From assembly GCF_018326265.1 (NCBI RefSeq), contig NZ_AP023360.1:7375001-7439000 (forward strand): DNA of 64,000 nt, in the 5' to 3' direction. Position 1 is the first letter of the stretch, and every line of letters starts with the position of its first letter. Source of the DNA: Catellatospora sp. IY07-71. Its GTDB lineage: Bacteria; Actinomycetota; Actinomycetes; Mycobacteriales; Micromonosporaceae. Position numbers and translations under genes: made by a program. Positions 35,071 to 43,095 of this stretch are shown here, one piece after another. Below the pieces are notes generated by a model. It made no database searches. It had not been told where the DNA came from and was given only the letters and a program-made list of their open reading frames with translations.

Positions 35071-36627
35071 TCAGCCGCGCAGGACGCGGCCGTGGCGCTC
35101 GCCGGCGTAGTCGCCGCCGACGACCACCGGGTGGCCCGCGAGCAGCACGTGCACCACCCCGACCGGGCGCACGTCGGGCACCTCGTACGTGCCCTCATGG
35201 CCGATCGTCGCCGGATCGAAGACCACCAGGTCCGCTGCCGCGCCCGCGCCCACGAACCCGCGCCCGGCCAGGCCGAACTGGTCGGCGATCGCCGAGGTCA
35301 TCTTGCGTACCGCCTCGGGCAGGGTGAGCACGCCGCGCTCGCGCACGTACTCCCCCAGCACCCGCGGGAAGCAGCCCCAGGTGCGCGGGTGCTGCAACCC
35401 CACCGGCGGCCCGTTGTCGGAGCCGATGCCGACCAGCGGGTCCGCCATGATCGTCTCGACGTCCTCCTCGGCCATCATCGTGATGACCATGCCCGCGCCG
35501 GGATCGGCGATGAGCAGCTCACACAGGGTGTCGAAGGCGTCGCCGCCGCCCGCCAGCCCGTCCAGCGTGCGCCCGATCGCGTCCGGCCGGGCCAGGTGCG
35601 TGGTGACCAGCACGTCGGCCGGGGTGACCCGGGCCCAGAAGCCGTTGGGCTGGGTGAGGTCCTCGGCCTGCGCCCGCAGTGCCGCCCGCGCGGCCGGGTC
35701 GGCCAGCCGGGCCCGCAGCGCCGCCGTGCCGCCGACCTGTGCCGAGCCCGGCAGCAGGGCGTTGAGGAAGGTGCCGCCCGCGCGGTACGGGTACACGTCG
35801 CCGCGTACGTCCACCCCCGCCAGCCGGGCGTCGTGCAGCTTGGACAGCAGCATCTTCGCGCCGCCGTGGTTGGCCCGCCCGGCGACCTTGCAGTGGGACA
35901 CCTGCAAGCGCACCCTTGCCCGAGTGGCGATCGCGATCGCTTCGTCGAGCGCCTCGGCCAGGCGGTCGTCCTCGTTGCGCATGTGCGTGGTGTACGGCCG
36001 GTTCCACCGGTGCGCGACCCGGGCCAGCGCGACCAGCTCCTCGGTGTCGCCGTAGCTGCCCGGCGGGTAGATCAGGCCGCTGGACAGGCCGATCGCGCCC
36101 GCCGCGAACGCCTCGTCGGCGAGCCGGCACATCTGCTCCAGCGCGCCGGGGCGCAGCGTCTCGTCCATACCGTTGGCCTGCACGCGCAGCGTGTTGTGCC
36201 CGACCAGCGCGGCGATGTGGTTGGCCGAGCCCGCCGCGTCGACGGCGGCCAGGTATCCGGCGAAGTCCAGCGGCGACACCGGCACCGGGCCCGCGATCTC
36301 GGCGAACAGCGCGCCCGCGGCTTCGATGCCCCCCGCGTCCAGCGGCGCGAACGAGAACCCGCAGTTGCCGACGATCTCCGTGGTGACGCCCTGGAGCAGC
36401 TTGAACGGCTGCGGCTCGGCCATCAGCGGCACCATGTCCGAGTGGCTGTGCGGGTCGATGAACCCGGGCGCGACGACCAGTCCGGTCACGTCCAGCTCGC
36501 GGCGGGCCGGGCCGAGCTCGGCACCGACAGCCGTCACCCGCTCGCCGGAGATCGCCACGTCCGCGACGACGGCCGGGCCGCCGAGTCCGTCGATGACGGT
36601 GCCACCGCGCAGTACCAGCTCGTGCAT
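35071..36627 (-). CDS. N-acyl-D-amino-acid deacylase (D-aminoacylase) family amidohydrolase
   Basis: A 518-residue amidohydrolase of the D-aminoacylase subfamily. DPHSHSDMVPL is the first metal motif; GNCGFSFAPL, SSGLIYPPGSYGDTEEL, THMRNEDDRLAEA, LQVSHCKVAGRANHG and GSDNGPP follow, and GRGFVGAGAAADLVVFD ends the urease-like fold. The family hydrolyses N-acyl-D-amino acids. The ATG at 36627 is preceded by GGAGGAGA. It lies 100 bp downstream of the racemase-like enolase on the same strand, across a family A repeat, which fits a shared role in acylated amino-acid metabolism. Confidence 0.92.
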   Translation of the reverse strand: MHELVLRGGTVIDGLGGPAVVADVAISGERVTAVGAELGPARRELDVTGLVVAPGFIDPHSHSDMVPLMAEPQPFKLLQGVTTEIVGNCGFSFAPLDAGGIEAAGALFAEIAGPVPVSPLDFAGYLAAVDAAGSANHIAALVGHNTLRVQANGMDETLRPGALEQMCRLADEAFAAGAIGLSSGLIYPPGSYGDTEELVALARVAHRWNRPYTTHMRNEDDRLAEALDEAIAIATRARVRLQVSHCKVAGRANHGGAKMLLSKLHDARLAGVDVRGDVYPYRAGGTFLNALLPGSAQVGGTAALRARLADPAARAALRAQAEDLTQPNGFWARVTPADVLVTTHLARPDAIGRTLDGLAGGGDAFDTLCELLIADPGAGMVITMMAEEDVETIMADPLVGIGSDNGPPVGLQHPRTWGCFPRVLGEYVRERGVLTLPEAVRKMTSAIADQFGLAGRGFVGAGAAADLVVFDPATIGHEGTYEVPDVRPVGVVHVLLAGHPVVVGGDYAGERHGRVLRG

Positions 36628-36677
36628 TCGTCTCTCCTCCTTGATCGACACCGTAGGCGGCCGCGCGTTCAGGCAGC

Positions 36678-36730
36678 GTTAAGAAGGGCACCTTCTACTA
36701 CGGAATCCGATAAGAAGGTGCCCTTCCTTA
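36678..36730. repeat. Family A palindromic repeat, copy 7
   Basis: GTTAAGAAGGGCACCTTCTA, spacer CTACGGAATCCGA, arm TAAGAAGGTGCCCTTCCTTA. On the minus strand it starts inside the TAA stop of the racemase-like gene. Confidence 0.85.
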
Positions 36731-37834
36731 TCTGCCAAGCCATTCGGTGGCGGTGGTGACCTCGGCGAGGGTGGCGGGGTCGGGGTCGACGCCGATGCCG
36801 GGGGCGGTGGGGACGGGGAGGTGGCCGTCGGCGAGGACGAAGGGGGCGGTGATGTCGCGGGAGAAGTAGCGGTCCGAGGCGGAGGTGTCGCCGGGCAGGA
36901 CGCAGCCGGGCAGCGCGGCGAGGGCGACGTTGGCGGCGCGGCCGAGGCCGGTCTCCAGCATGCCGCCGACCCAGACGGGTACGCCGTTGGCGGCGCAGAC
37001 GTCGTGTACGCGGCGGGCCTCCAGGTAGCCGCCGACCCGGCCGGGCTTGATGTTGACGACGGACGTGGCCCCGAGCGCGATCGCGTCGGCGGCGGCGCGG
37101 GCGCTGGTGATGGACTCGTCCAGGCAGATCGGGGTGCGCACCTGCCGGGCCAGCTCGGCGTGGCCCCGGATGTCGTCCTCGGGCAGCGGCTGCTCCATCA
37201 GCAGCAGGTCGAACGGGTCGAGCTTGGCCAGGTGCCGGGCGTCGGCCAGCGTGTACGCGGTGTTCGCGTCGACCTGGAGCAGAATGTCGCCGAAGCGCTC
37301 GCGCACCGCCCGGACGGGCGCCACGTCCCAGCCGGGCTGGATCTTCAGCTTGATCCGCAGGTAGCCCTCGGCGAGGTAGCCCTCGACCGCGTCGAGCAGC
37401 TCCGGGATCGAGTCCATGATGCCGACGGAGACACCCGCGGGGACCCGGTCGCGCACCGCGCCCAGGTGCGCGGCCAGCGGCATGCCGGCCAGCCGCAGCC
37501 GGGCGTCGAGCAGCGCGGTCTGCACCGCGGCCTTCGCCATCGGGTGCCCCTTGATCTTCGCGAAGGGCACCTCGGCCTGGTACGGGTCGGCGTCGGGCAG
37601 GCTCAGCACCGCCGGGACCAGGTAGCGGCGCACCACCTCGGCGGCCGCGTCGACGTACTCGCTGGAGTACAGCGGCGCGGACATGGCCACGCACTCGCCC
37701 CAGCCCTCGGCCCCCTCCTCGGTGACCGCGCGCACCAGCAGCACGTCGCGGTCCCGCTCCACCCCGAACGACGTCCGGAACGGACTGACCAGCGGCATCG
37801 CGATGCGGCGCAGCTCGAACCCGGTCACCTTCAT
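36728..37834 (-). CDS. N-succinylamino acid racemase / o-succinylbenzoate synthase-like enolase
   Basis: A 368-residue enolase-superfamily (muconate-lactonizing subgroup) protein. Catalytic features are visible: K162-x-K164 in IKLKIQPG, metal ligands D189 (VDANTAY), E214 (MEQPL) and D239 (LDES), and K263 in NIKPGRVGG. This NSAR/OSBS group racemises N-acylamino acids and may also form o-succinylbenzoate. It overlaps the upstream COG3375 acyltransferase gene by 4 bp, a pairing known for NSAR enzymes, and no menaquinone genes are nearby, so the racemase role is favoured over menC. ATG follows GGAGG. The stop abuts a family A repeat. Confidence 0.9.
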   Translation of the reverse strand: MKVTGFELRRIAMPLVSPFRTSFGVERDRDVLLVRAVTEEGAEGWGECVAMSAPLYSSEYVDAAAEVVRRYLVPAVLSLPDADPYQAEVPFAKIKGHPMAKAAVQTALLDARLRLAGMPLAAHLGAVRDRVPAGVSVGIMDSIPELLDAVEGYLAEGYLRIKLKIQPGWDVAPVRAVRERFGDILLQVDANTAYTLADARHLAKLDPFDLLLMEQPLPEDDIRGHAELARQVRTPICLDESITSARAAADAIALGATSVVNIKPGRVGGYLEARRVHDVCAANGVPVWVGGMLETGLGRAANVALAALPGCVLPGDTSASDRYFSRDITAPFVLADGHLPVPTAPGIGVDPDPATLAEVTTATEWLGR

Positions 37835-38697
37835 GATCTGACCTCCAACACGTACCGTCCGTCCCGGGTGATCCCGGTGATCCGGTAACCCGCTTCCAGC
37901 GCGGCGCAGATCGCCTCGCGCACCGCGTACCGCCAGGCCCGTGCCGTGTCGCGGTCGCGCCGCCGCAGCGCCTCCACGTCGGCGGGCACCGCCACCAGCA
38001 GCGGCCGCCCGTCCGGCGGCGGAGGCTGGTCCGGCACGCGCGGCGCGTCCTCGGCGGTGCGGCCCAGCAGCTCTCCGGCCGCGGCCTGCACCCACAGCTC
38101 GACCTCGGCGGTCTCACCCCGGGCCGCCGCGCAGGCGGCCGGTGACAGCAGGTCCCAGCGCACGTAGATGCGGTCGGTGGCCTCGCCGGTGTTGATGCCG
38201 TCGTTCATCTCGCCGTAGAAGTCCGGCAGGTAGGCGGCCGCCGTCGCGCCGAGCTTGTGCAGGTTCACGTGCGCGTTGCGGCGCACCAGCGGGTCGAAGG
38301 TCCAGCACACCTCACCGACCCCTCGCGCCAGGGCCCAGGCCCGCTGGTGCTGCTTGAGGGCGAAGCCCACGCCGCGGCTCTGCCGCGCCGGGTCCACGCC
38401 GGCGATGTGCGAGTGCAGATGACCCACGCCGAAGAAGCCCACCGCCGTGCCGATGAGGACATCGTCGCGGTACGCGCCGACGACGTAGTTGCCGGAGTGC
38501 TCCAGCGCGCGCATCATCCCGCTGTTGATTAGCTGGTCGGGCGAGTCCGCCCGCCAGATCCGGCACAGCAGTTCCGCGGCGGCATGCTGCTCGGCCACGG
38601 TGACCAGCTCCCGCATGCGTATGTCCAGCCGCTCGGCGGCCGCGGTGGCCAGCGCCTCCGCCTCCTCGACCGCGTCGAGGGTGATCTGCTCCGTCAC
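37831..38697 (-). CDS. COG3375-type GNAT acyltransferase (probable N-succinyltransferase)
   Basis: A 288-residue protein. The block CWTFDPLVRRNAHVNLHKLG...DFYGEMNDGINTGEATDR is diagnostic of COG3375, the GNAT group found next to N-succinylamino-acid racemases in Bacillus and Deinococcus-Thermus. There a pathway of N-succinylation, racemisation and desuccinylation converts D- to L-amino acids. The acetyl-CoA loop is GVDPARQSRGVGFALKQHQ. The GTG start at 38697 is the best placed; a longer open frame runs upstream. The C-terminal 80 residues are an extra domain. ATGA overlap with the racemase shows coupling. Confidence 0.85.
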   Translation of the reverse strand: MTEQITLDAVEEAEALATAAAERLDIRMRELVTVAEQHAAAELLCRIWRADSPDQLINSGMMRALEHSGNYVVGAYRDDVLIGTAVGFFGVGHLHSHIAGVDPARQSRGVGFALKQHQRAWALARGVGEVCWTFDPLVRRNAHVNLHKLGATAAAYLPDFYGEMNDGINTGEATDRIYVRWDLLSPAACAAARGETAEVELWVQAAAGELLGRTAEDAPRVPDQPPPPDGRPLLVAVPADVEALRRRDRDTARAWRYAVREAICAALEAGYRITGITRDGRYVLEVRS

Positions 38698-38869
38698 GTC
38701 GACCCACTCTCTGCCCGCCGGCCGCGCACCGCTGCCACCTCCACCGTAAGCACGGGGCGCAGCTTCGGAACCGGCCGTTGCAGCAGAACCGTACGGGTCG
38801 GCGGATCGCGCCTTCATCGTCGCGGCCGACGAAACCCACCCACCGCGGTCATCGGCGCGAACATGCCCG

Positions 38870-39790
38870 TCAGCCGGCCTCGCTGACGGCGATGGCGAGG
38901 GTGACGGCCGAGTCGAGCGTCTTCGGGTTGAGCACGCCCTCGGGGAGCTCGTCGGGCCAGCCGGGGCCGGCCGCGGCGACCACGGGCGGCCGCTGCGGCA
39001 TCGCGAGCAGCTCGCGCAGGGTCGCCACATCGGCCGTGCCGGCCGTGTGCGACCAGATCACCGCGATGGCCGGGCCGGTACGCCGCACCGCGTCGAGCAG
39101 GGCACGCGGCGGCACCCTGGCCCCCAGCAGCCGCGCGGCGACCCCGCGTTCGGCCAGCGCGGCGGCCAGCGCCTCCAGCGGCAGGCTGTGCTGCTCCTCG
39201 TCGGCGCAGGCCAGCAGCACGGGCACGGGCGAGCCGGGCGCGGGGCGGGGCACCCCACCGAGCACCTCGCTGACACACCGCGACACCAGGTGCTCGACCT
39301 CGACCAGGCGCTGCGTGGCGGCGTGCCGGGCACCGATCCCGGCGAGCACCGGCACCAGCAGGTCCTGCCAGGCCGCCGCCACCCCGTGCTGGGCCACCGC
39401 GTCGTGCACCAGGTGGCGTACGGTCAGCGCGTCCAGCCGCATCGCGGCCCGGGCCAGGCCGCGGGCCTGGGCGCCGGCGCGGCCCACGGCCACGGTGTGC
39501 CCGCCCCCGGCGCGGGCCGCCGGGCGCTCCTCGCCCAGCTCGGCGATGCCGTCGTCGGTGGCCGAGCGGGCGATGCGCGCGGCCTCGGCAGCCGGCACAC
39601 CCTGCGCGGTGAGCCGCTGCATCGTCTCCAGCCGGCGCAGGTCGGCCGCGTCGTAGCGGCGGTGGTGGCCGGGGTCGTGCGCGCTGGGCCCGAGCCCGTA
39701 CCGCTGATGCCAGGTGCGCAGCGTGGTCACGGCGATGCCGAGCCGCCGGGCGACGGCACCCGCACTCAGACCCTCGTCGTCGTCTGCCAC
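38870..39790 (-). CDS. MerR family regulator with B12-binding-like C-terminal domain (LitR/CarH type)
   Basis: A 306-residue regulator. The MerR HTH is at 8-75 (GAVARRLGIAVTTLRTWHQRYGL), then a helical bundle (LVPVLAGIGARHAATQRLVEVEH) and a Rossmann-like cobalamin-binding fold (VLLACADEEQHSLPLEALAAAL). In CarH/LitR light sensors these positions are W-x9-EH and E-x-H-x-x-G. Here Trp is replaced by His (EH kept) and the Gly by Pro, so adenosylcobalamin binding may be altered or lost. It is divergent from a DNA photolyase, the usual partner of such light-responsive regulators. Confidence 0.87.
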   Translation of the reverse strand: MADDDEGLSAGAVARRLGIAVTTLRTWHQRYGLGPSAHDPGHHRRYDAADLRRLETMQRLTAQGVPAAEAARIARSATDDGIAELGEERPAARAGGGHTVAVGRAGAQARGLARAAMRLDALTVRHLVHDAVAQHGVAAAWQDLLVPVLAGIGARHAATQRLVEVEHLVSRCVSEVLGGVPRPAPGSPVPVLLACADEEQHSLPLEALAAALAERGVAARLLGARVPPRALLDAVRRTGPAIAVIWSHTAGTADVATLRELLAMPQRPPVVAAAGPGWPDELPEGVLNPKTLDSAVTLAIAVSEAG

Positions 39791-39799
39791 GCCGAGAGC

Positions 39800-39813
39800 G
39801 TACCGCAGGGTAC
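39800..39813. promoter_or_regulatory. Candidate operator between MerR-type gene and photolyase
   Basis: GTACC-4 nt-GGTAC dyad in the 60-bp divergent intergenic region, 10 bp from the regulator start. It is followed by an AT-richer TTGATTGTTGCATCGTTATC stretch that may hold the photolyase promoter. Confidence 0.4.
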
Positions 39814-39850
39814 AGTTGCGTTGATTGTTGCATCGTTATCTGCGCTGGTG

Positions 39851-41053
39851 ATGACCATGAAAACCGCCGTGCTGCTGCTCACCCGGGACCTGCGCGTGCA
39901 CGACCAGCCCGCGCTCGCGGGCGCGTGCGCGAACGCCGAACACGTGGTGCCGCTGTTCGTCGCCGACCGGAGCCTGGACGTGCCCGCCAACCGGCGCCGT
40001 TTCCTGCTGGAGAGCCTGGGTGACCTGCGCGAGGCGCTGCGCCGTCGCGGCGGTGACCTGCTCGTGCGCTCCGGCGACCCGGTCGCCGAGACCATCCGGG
40101 TGGCCCGCGCGGTCGGCGCCGACGGCGTGGCGGTGACCGCGGACGTCTCCGCGTACGCGCTGCGCCGCCAGGAGCGCCTCACCCGCGCCTGCGAGCGGGA
40201 GCGGCTCGCGCTCAAGCTGTTCCCGGGGGTGACCGTGGTCCCGCCCGGCGCGGTCACGCCCTCGACCGGCGGCGACCACTACAGGGTGTTCACGCCGTAC
40301 TGGCGCGCCTGGCAGTCCCAGCGCTGGCGCGGCACCGTGGCCACGCCGCGGCGGATCCCCCTGCCCGAGGGCGTCACCGGCGACGATCCGCGCAAGGTGC
40401 TCGGGGACGCGCCCGGCGAGTCGCCGAGCCTGATGCCCGGCGGCGAGACCGAGGCGCGGCGCCGGCTGAAGGCCTGGCTGCCGCACGCCGCCGCCTACCC
40501 CGACCGGCACGACGACCTGCCTGGCGACGCAACCTCCCGGCTGAGCCCGTACCTGCACTTCGGCAACCTGTCCCCGCTGGCGCTGGCGGTCACGGACGGC
40601 CTGCCCGACGCCTACCTGCGGCAGCTGTGCTGGCGGGACTTCTACCACCAGGTGCTGGCCGCGTTCCCGAAGCTCGGCTCCCAGGCCTACCGGCCGGGCG
40701 CGGAGGAGCGCTGGAAGGACGATCCGGTGGCGTTGCAGGCGTGGCAGGCCGGGCAGACCGGAGTGCCGCTGGTGGACGCGGGCATGCGGCAGCTGGCCGC
40801 CGAGGGCTGGATGCACAACCGGGCCCGGCTGGTCACCGCGTCGTACCTGACCAAGACCCTCGGCCTGGACTGGCGCGACGGTGCGGCCTGGTTCGCCCGG
40901 CTGCTCATCGACGCCGACGTGGCCAACAACAACGGCAACTGGCAGTGGGTCGCCGGGACCGGCAACGACACCAAGCCGTACCGGCGATTCAGCCCGCAGC
41001 GCCAGACCGAGCGCTTCGACCCGGACGGCGAGTACATCCGCCGCTGGACCTGA
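39851..41053 (+). CDS. phr: Deoxyribodipyrimidine photolyase, C-terminally short
   Basis: A 400-residue cryptochrome/photolyase family protein. The N-terminal antenna domain starts MTMKTAVLLLTRDLRVHDQPA. The FAD-binding domain shows LSPYLHFGNLSP, LCWRDFYHQVL, GMRQLAAEGWMHNRARL and DADVANNNGNWQWVAGTGND. Class I CPD photolyases are usually 430-460 residues and continue after RFDPDGxYVRRW with a VPEL segment; this one stops after IRRWT, so about 40-50 C-terminal residues are missing, and I find no continuation in other frames. The core FAD and Trp regions remain, so activity is possible. GTG at 39848 and ATG at 39857 are alternative starts. Confidence 0.92.
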   Translation: MTMKTAVLLLTRDLRVHDQPALAGACANAEHVVPLFVADRSLDVPANRRRFLLESLGDLREALRRRGGDLLVRSGDPVAETIRVARAVGADGVAVTADVSAYALRRQERLTRACERERLALKLFPGVTVVPPGAVTPSTGGDHYRVFTPYWRAWQSQRWRGTVATPRRIPLPEGVTGDDPRKVLGDAPGESPSLMPGGETEARRRLKAWLPHAAAYPDRHDDLPGDATSRLSPYLHFGNLSPLALAVTDGLPDAYLRQLCWRDFYHQVLAAFPKLGSQAYRPGAEERWKDDPVALQAWQAGQTGVPLVDAGMRQLAAEGWMHNRARLVTASYLTKTLGLDWRDGAAWFARLLIDADVANNNGNWQWVAGTGNDTKPYRRFSPQRQTERFDPDGEYIRRWT

Positions 41054-41056
41054 GCC

Positions 41057-41068
41057 GGAACCGGTTCC
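41057..41068. repeat. 12-bp perfect palindrome after phr
   Basis: GGAACCGGTTCC, 4 bp beyond the photolyase stop codon. The 337-bp gap to the next gene also holds the 34-bp palindrome and, near 41303-41325, a CGAGG...CCTCG hairpin; I see no gene in it. Confidence 0.5.
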
Positions 41069-41190
41069 GTCACCGCTACGAGCCCTCCCATCTGCACTTA
41101 TACGAACACCGTGGTGCCTGGACGACCTCGCAGTCCCGCCGCCGCAGCTGCCATACGAGATCTGAACTGCGATTAGGCGCCTTCACACAA

Positions 41191-41224
41191 GATCGCTGGA
41201 TGCGTGATCACGCATCCAGCGATC
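41191..41224. repeat. Perfect 34-bp palindrome
   Basis: The half-site GATCGCTGGATGCGTGA is followed with no spacer by its exact reverse complement. It would form a 17-bp stem with no unpaired loop. The tips read GATCG and CGATC, as in families B and C. It lies between phr and a hydrolase gene, 167 bp before the latter. Confidence 0.9.
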
Positions 41225-41390
41225 CGGTGGGAGGACTCGCCGATGCCGCCCACCGCGACGGCATCGACCGATAATGCGTCGTTCTCTGCATCGATTCTGC
41301 CGGACGAGGCACACTGGTGTCCTCGGTTTGGCAGAAGACCGGCGGAGCGTCCGGGCACGAACTCCGCAGAGGGCGATGCAAGGAGTGAAC

Positions 41391-42020
41391 ATGCGCAGGC
41401 CCGCTTTGCAGGTGCGCAACGCCGCAGAGCACCCGCGCGCGCTCGTCGTCGTGCTGCACGGCGGCGCCGCCGACGGGCACGGCCGCGCCCACCGCGGGCG
41501 CCCGGCGTACCTGCGCATGCTGCCGTTCCTGCGCACACCGCCCGCGGACGCCGCGGTATGGGTGCTGCGGTACCGGTATCGAGGCTGGAACGGCGGCGCC
41601 GCCGACCCGGTCCGGGACCTGGCCTGGGCACTGGACGAGGCCGCCCGCCGCCACCACCCCGGCCTCCCGGTGATCCTCGTCGGGCACTCGATGGGCGGCC
41701 GCACCGCACTGTGGGGCGCCGGCGCGCCGCAGGTCACCGCCGTATGCGCGCTCGCACCATGGATCGAGCCCGGCGACCCCGTGGACCAGCTCGCCGGGCG
41801 CACCGTGCTGATCGCCCACGGCGACCGGGACCGGATCACCGACCCGCACGCCTCCCGCCGCTACGCCGACGCGGCCGCGCGGGCGGGCGCGCACGTGACC
41901 TATCACGAGGTAACCGGCGACGGGCATGGCATGCTGCGCCGCGCCCGCCACTGGCACGACCTCGTCCGTGCCTTCGTCACCGCCCAGCTGCCCGCGGCCA
42001 CCCCGCCCCGGACAGCATGA
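41391..42020 (+). CDS. Alpha/beta hydrolase
   Basis: A 209-residue alpha/beta hydrolase fold protein of dienelactone-hydrolase-like size. VVVLHGGAADG is the oxyanion region, VGHSMGGRTALWGAG the nucleophile elbow (Ser), HGDRDRITDP the acid (Asp) and GDGHGML the His. No signal peptide. ATG with AGGAGTGAAC upstream. Substrate unknown. Confidence 0.87.
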   Translation: MRRPALQVRNAAEHPRALVVVLHGGAADGHGRAHRGRPAYLRMLPFLRTPPADAAVWVLRYRYRGWNGGAADPVRDLAWALDEAARRHHPGLPVILVGHSMGGRTALWGAGAPQVTAVCALAPWIEPGDPVDQLAGRTVLIAHGDRDRITDPHASRRYADAAARAGAHVTYHEVTGDGHGMLRRARHWHDLVRAFVTAQLPAATPPRTA

Positions 42021-42049
42021 CGAGGGCCGGGCGAGTGCCCGGCCCTCGT
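42020..42049. terminator. Terminator after the hydrolase gene
   Basis: A perfect 13-bp stem ACGAGGGCCGGGC/GCCCGGCCCTCGT with a 4-nt loop, starting on the last base of the stop codon. It lies between converging genes and could serve both. Confidence 0.8.
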
Positions 42050-42063
42050 GCGGAGAGACTGTC

Positions 42064-42336
42064 TCAGTCGACGTTCGACCGGGACGCGATCGGCGCGACC
42101 AGCGCGACGCCGAGCGCCGCGAACCCGATCTGGAAGAGCAGCTCCAGCCAGTCCACGCCACCCGTGTTGGCCACGTTGAACGCGCCCGCCACGAACGTGC
42201 CCAGCAGGGCCGCCACGACGCCGATGAGCATGGTCAGCCACAGGGCGATGGACTGCCGGCCCGGCAGGACCAGCCGACCGAGCACACCGATGACCAGACC
42301 GATGATGATGGCGGTGAAGATACCGGTGATTTCCAC
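42064..42336 (-). CDS. GlsB/YeaQ/YmgE family stress-response membrane protein
   Basis: A 90-residue protein with three hydrophobic segments beginning MEITGIFTAIIIGLVIGVLGRLVLPGRQ. The GVLGRLVLPGRQ motif and size match transglycosylase-associated (GlsB/YeaQ) membrane proteins, which are general-stress proteins of unclear mechanism. A GTG start with GGAAGGGACACC upstream is preferred over an ATG six codons earlier that lacks a ribosome site. Confidence 0.88.
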   Translation of the reverse strand: MEITGIFTAIIIGLVIGVLGRLVLPGRQSIALWLTMLIGVVAALLGTFVAGAFNVANTGGVDWLELLFQIGFAALGVALVAPIASRSNVD

Positions 42337-42470
42337 GGTGTCCCTTCCTTTCATGTCGTTGGCATTGGACTGCCCGCCCGCCCGGACTCTTAAACACCCG
42401 CAGAGTCCTTTTAAGAACAACGCGGTCGGCGTGTTAGGCGCTCTATTCCACTGGGCCGAGAGGGCACACG

Positions 42471-42504
42471 AATGGGGCCCCGGCGCGAACGCCGGGGCCC
42501 CATT
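42471..42504 (-). terminator. Terminator after the PRC-barrel gene
   Basis: A perfect 15-bp stem AATGGGGCCCCGGCG/CGCCGGGGCCCCATT with a 4-nt loop, 9 bp beyond the stop on the minus strand. Confidence 0.85.
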
Positions 42505-42513
42505 ACTCAGTTG

Positions 42514-42900
42514 TCACCGGGGCGGCATGCGGTCGGCGTAGTACGTGCCGACCTGGTCCCGGTACAGGAGGTCGTCGCGACGGTCCGGGTCGTACTCCGG
42601 AGCATCCTTGATCTCGGCCTTGGTGCGGTTGACGTACACCTTCTCCTCGAGGAAGTCGATGTTGTTCACCACACCCGCGGGAAGCATCCGCTTGCTGCCG
42701 AAGATCCACGGACCGGTGTCGACGACGATGCAGCTCGAACCGGTGGTGCCGGTCGTCTCATCGATCTTGCCGATACCGCCGTCGGTCGCCTCGACGTGGA
42801 AGCCGACGATCGAACGGTCTCCGCCGTCCTCCGTCGTCTTGTAGTCGAGGTCCTCCTTGTAGCTCCACGGGTCCCAGGGGATCGGGTTCATCGCGGTCAT
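42514..42900 (-). CDS. PRC-barrel domain protein
   Basis: A 128-residue protein with a PRC-barrel: SIVGFHVEATDGGIGKIDETTG is the first strand pair and CIVVDTGPWIFGSKRMLPAGVVNNID completes the barrel, with VYVNRTKAEIKDAPEYDPD after it. PRC-barrels occur in photosynthetic reaction centre H-subunits, RimM and many stress-related actinomycete proteins. ATG preceded by AGGAGGAATC, a strong ribosome binding site, suggesting high expression. It follows a GlsB-type stress protein on the same strand but has its own terminator. Confidence 0.85.
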   Translation of the reverse strand: MTAMNPIPWDPWSYKEDLDYKTTEDGGDRSIVGFHVEATDGGIGKIDETTGTTGSSCIVVDTGPWIFGSKRMLPAGVVNNIDFLEEKVYVNRTKAEIKDAPEYDPDRRDDLLYRDQVGTYYADRMPPR

Positions 42901-42980
42901 GATTCCTCCTCCTTTCGGACTGGTTGCTGACGACAACCGCCTACCCGCTCCCATCCACCGCTAACCTCCGCCCGCCGATT

Positions 42981-43056
42981 GATCGTCCGACTTGCCTGGC
43001 ACTTGGGCGGATCACCGTCCAAGATTCGCCCAGGTGCCAGGCAAGTCGAGCGATCA
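42981..43056. repeat. Family C palindromic repeat, copy 2
   Basis: GATCGTCCGACTTGCCTGGC and GCCAGGCAAGTCGAGCGATC form the outer arms, with an inner GGCGGAT...ATTCGCC pair and central CAAGAT. It matches copy 1 at 13488-13565. Confidence 0.8.
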
Positions 43057-43095
43057 CGTGGCCACTCCGCCCGGAATGCATGGATCGGCGGGGGT

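Noticed and set aside
36728-37834. Assignment as MenC for menaquinone synthesis
   Set aside because: Catalytic residues fit both OSBS and NSAR, but the linked COG3375 acyltransferase and D-aminoacylase, and absence of men genes, favour the racemase.
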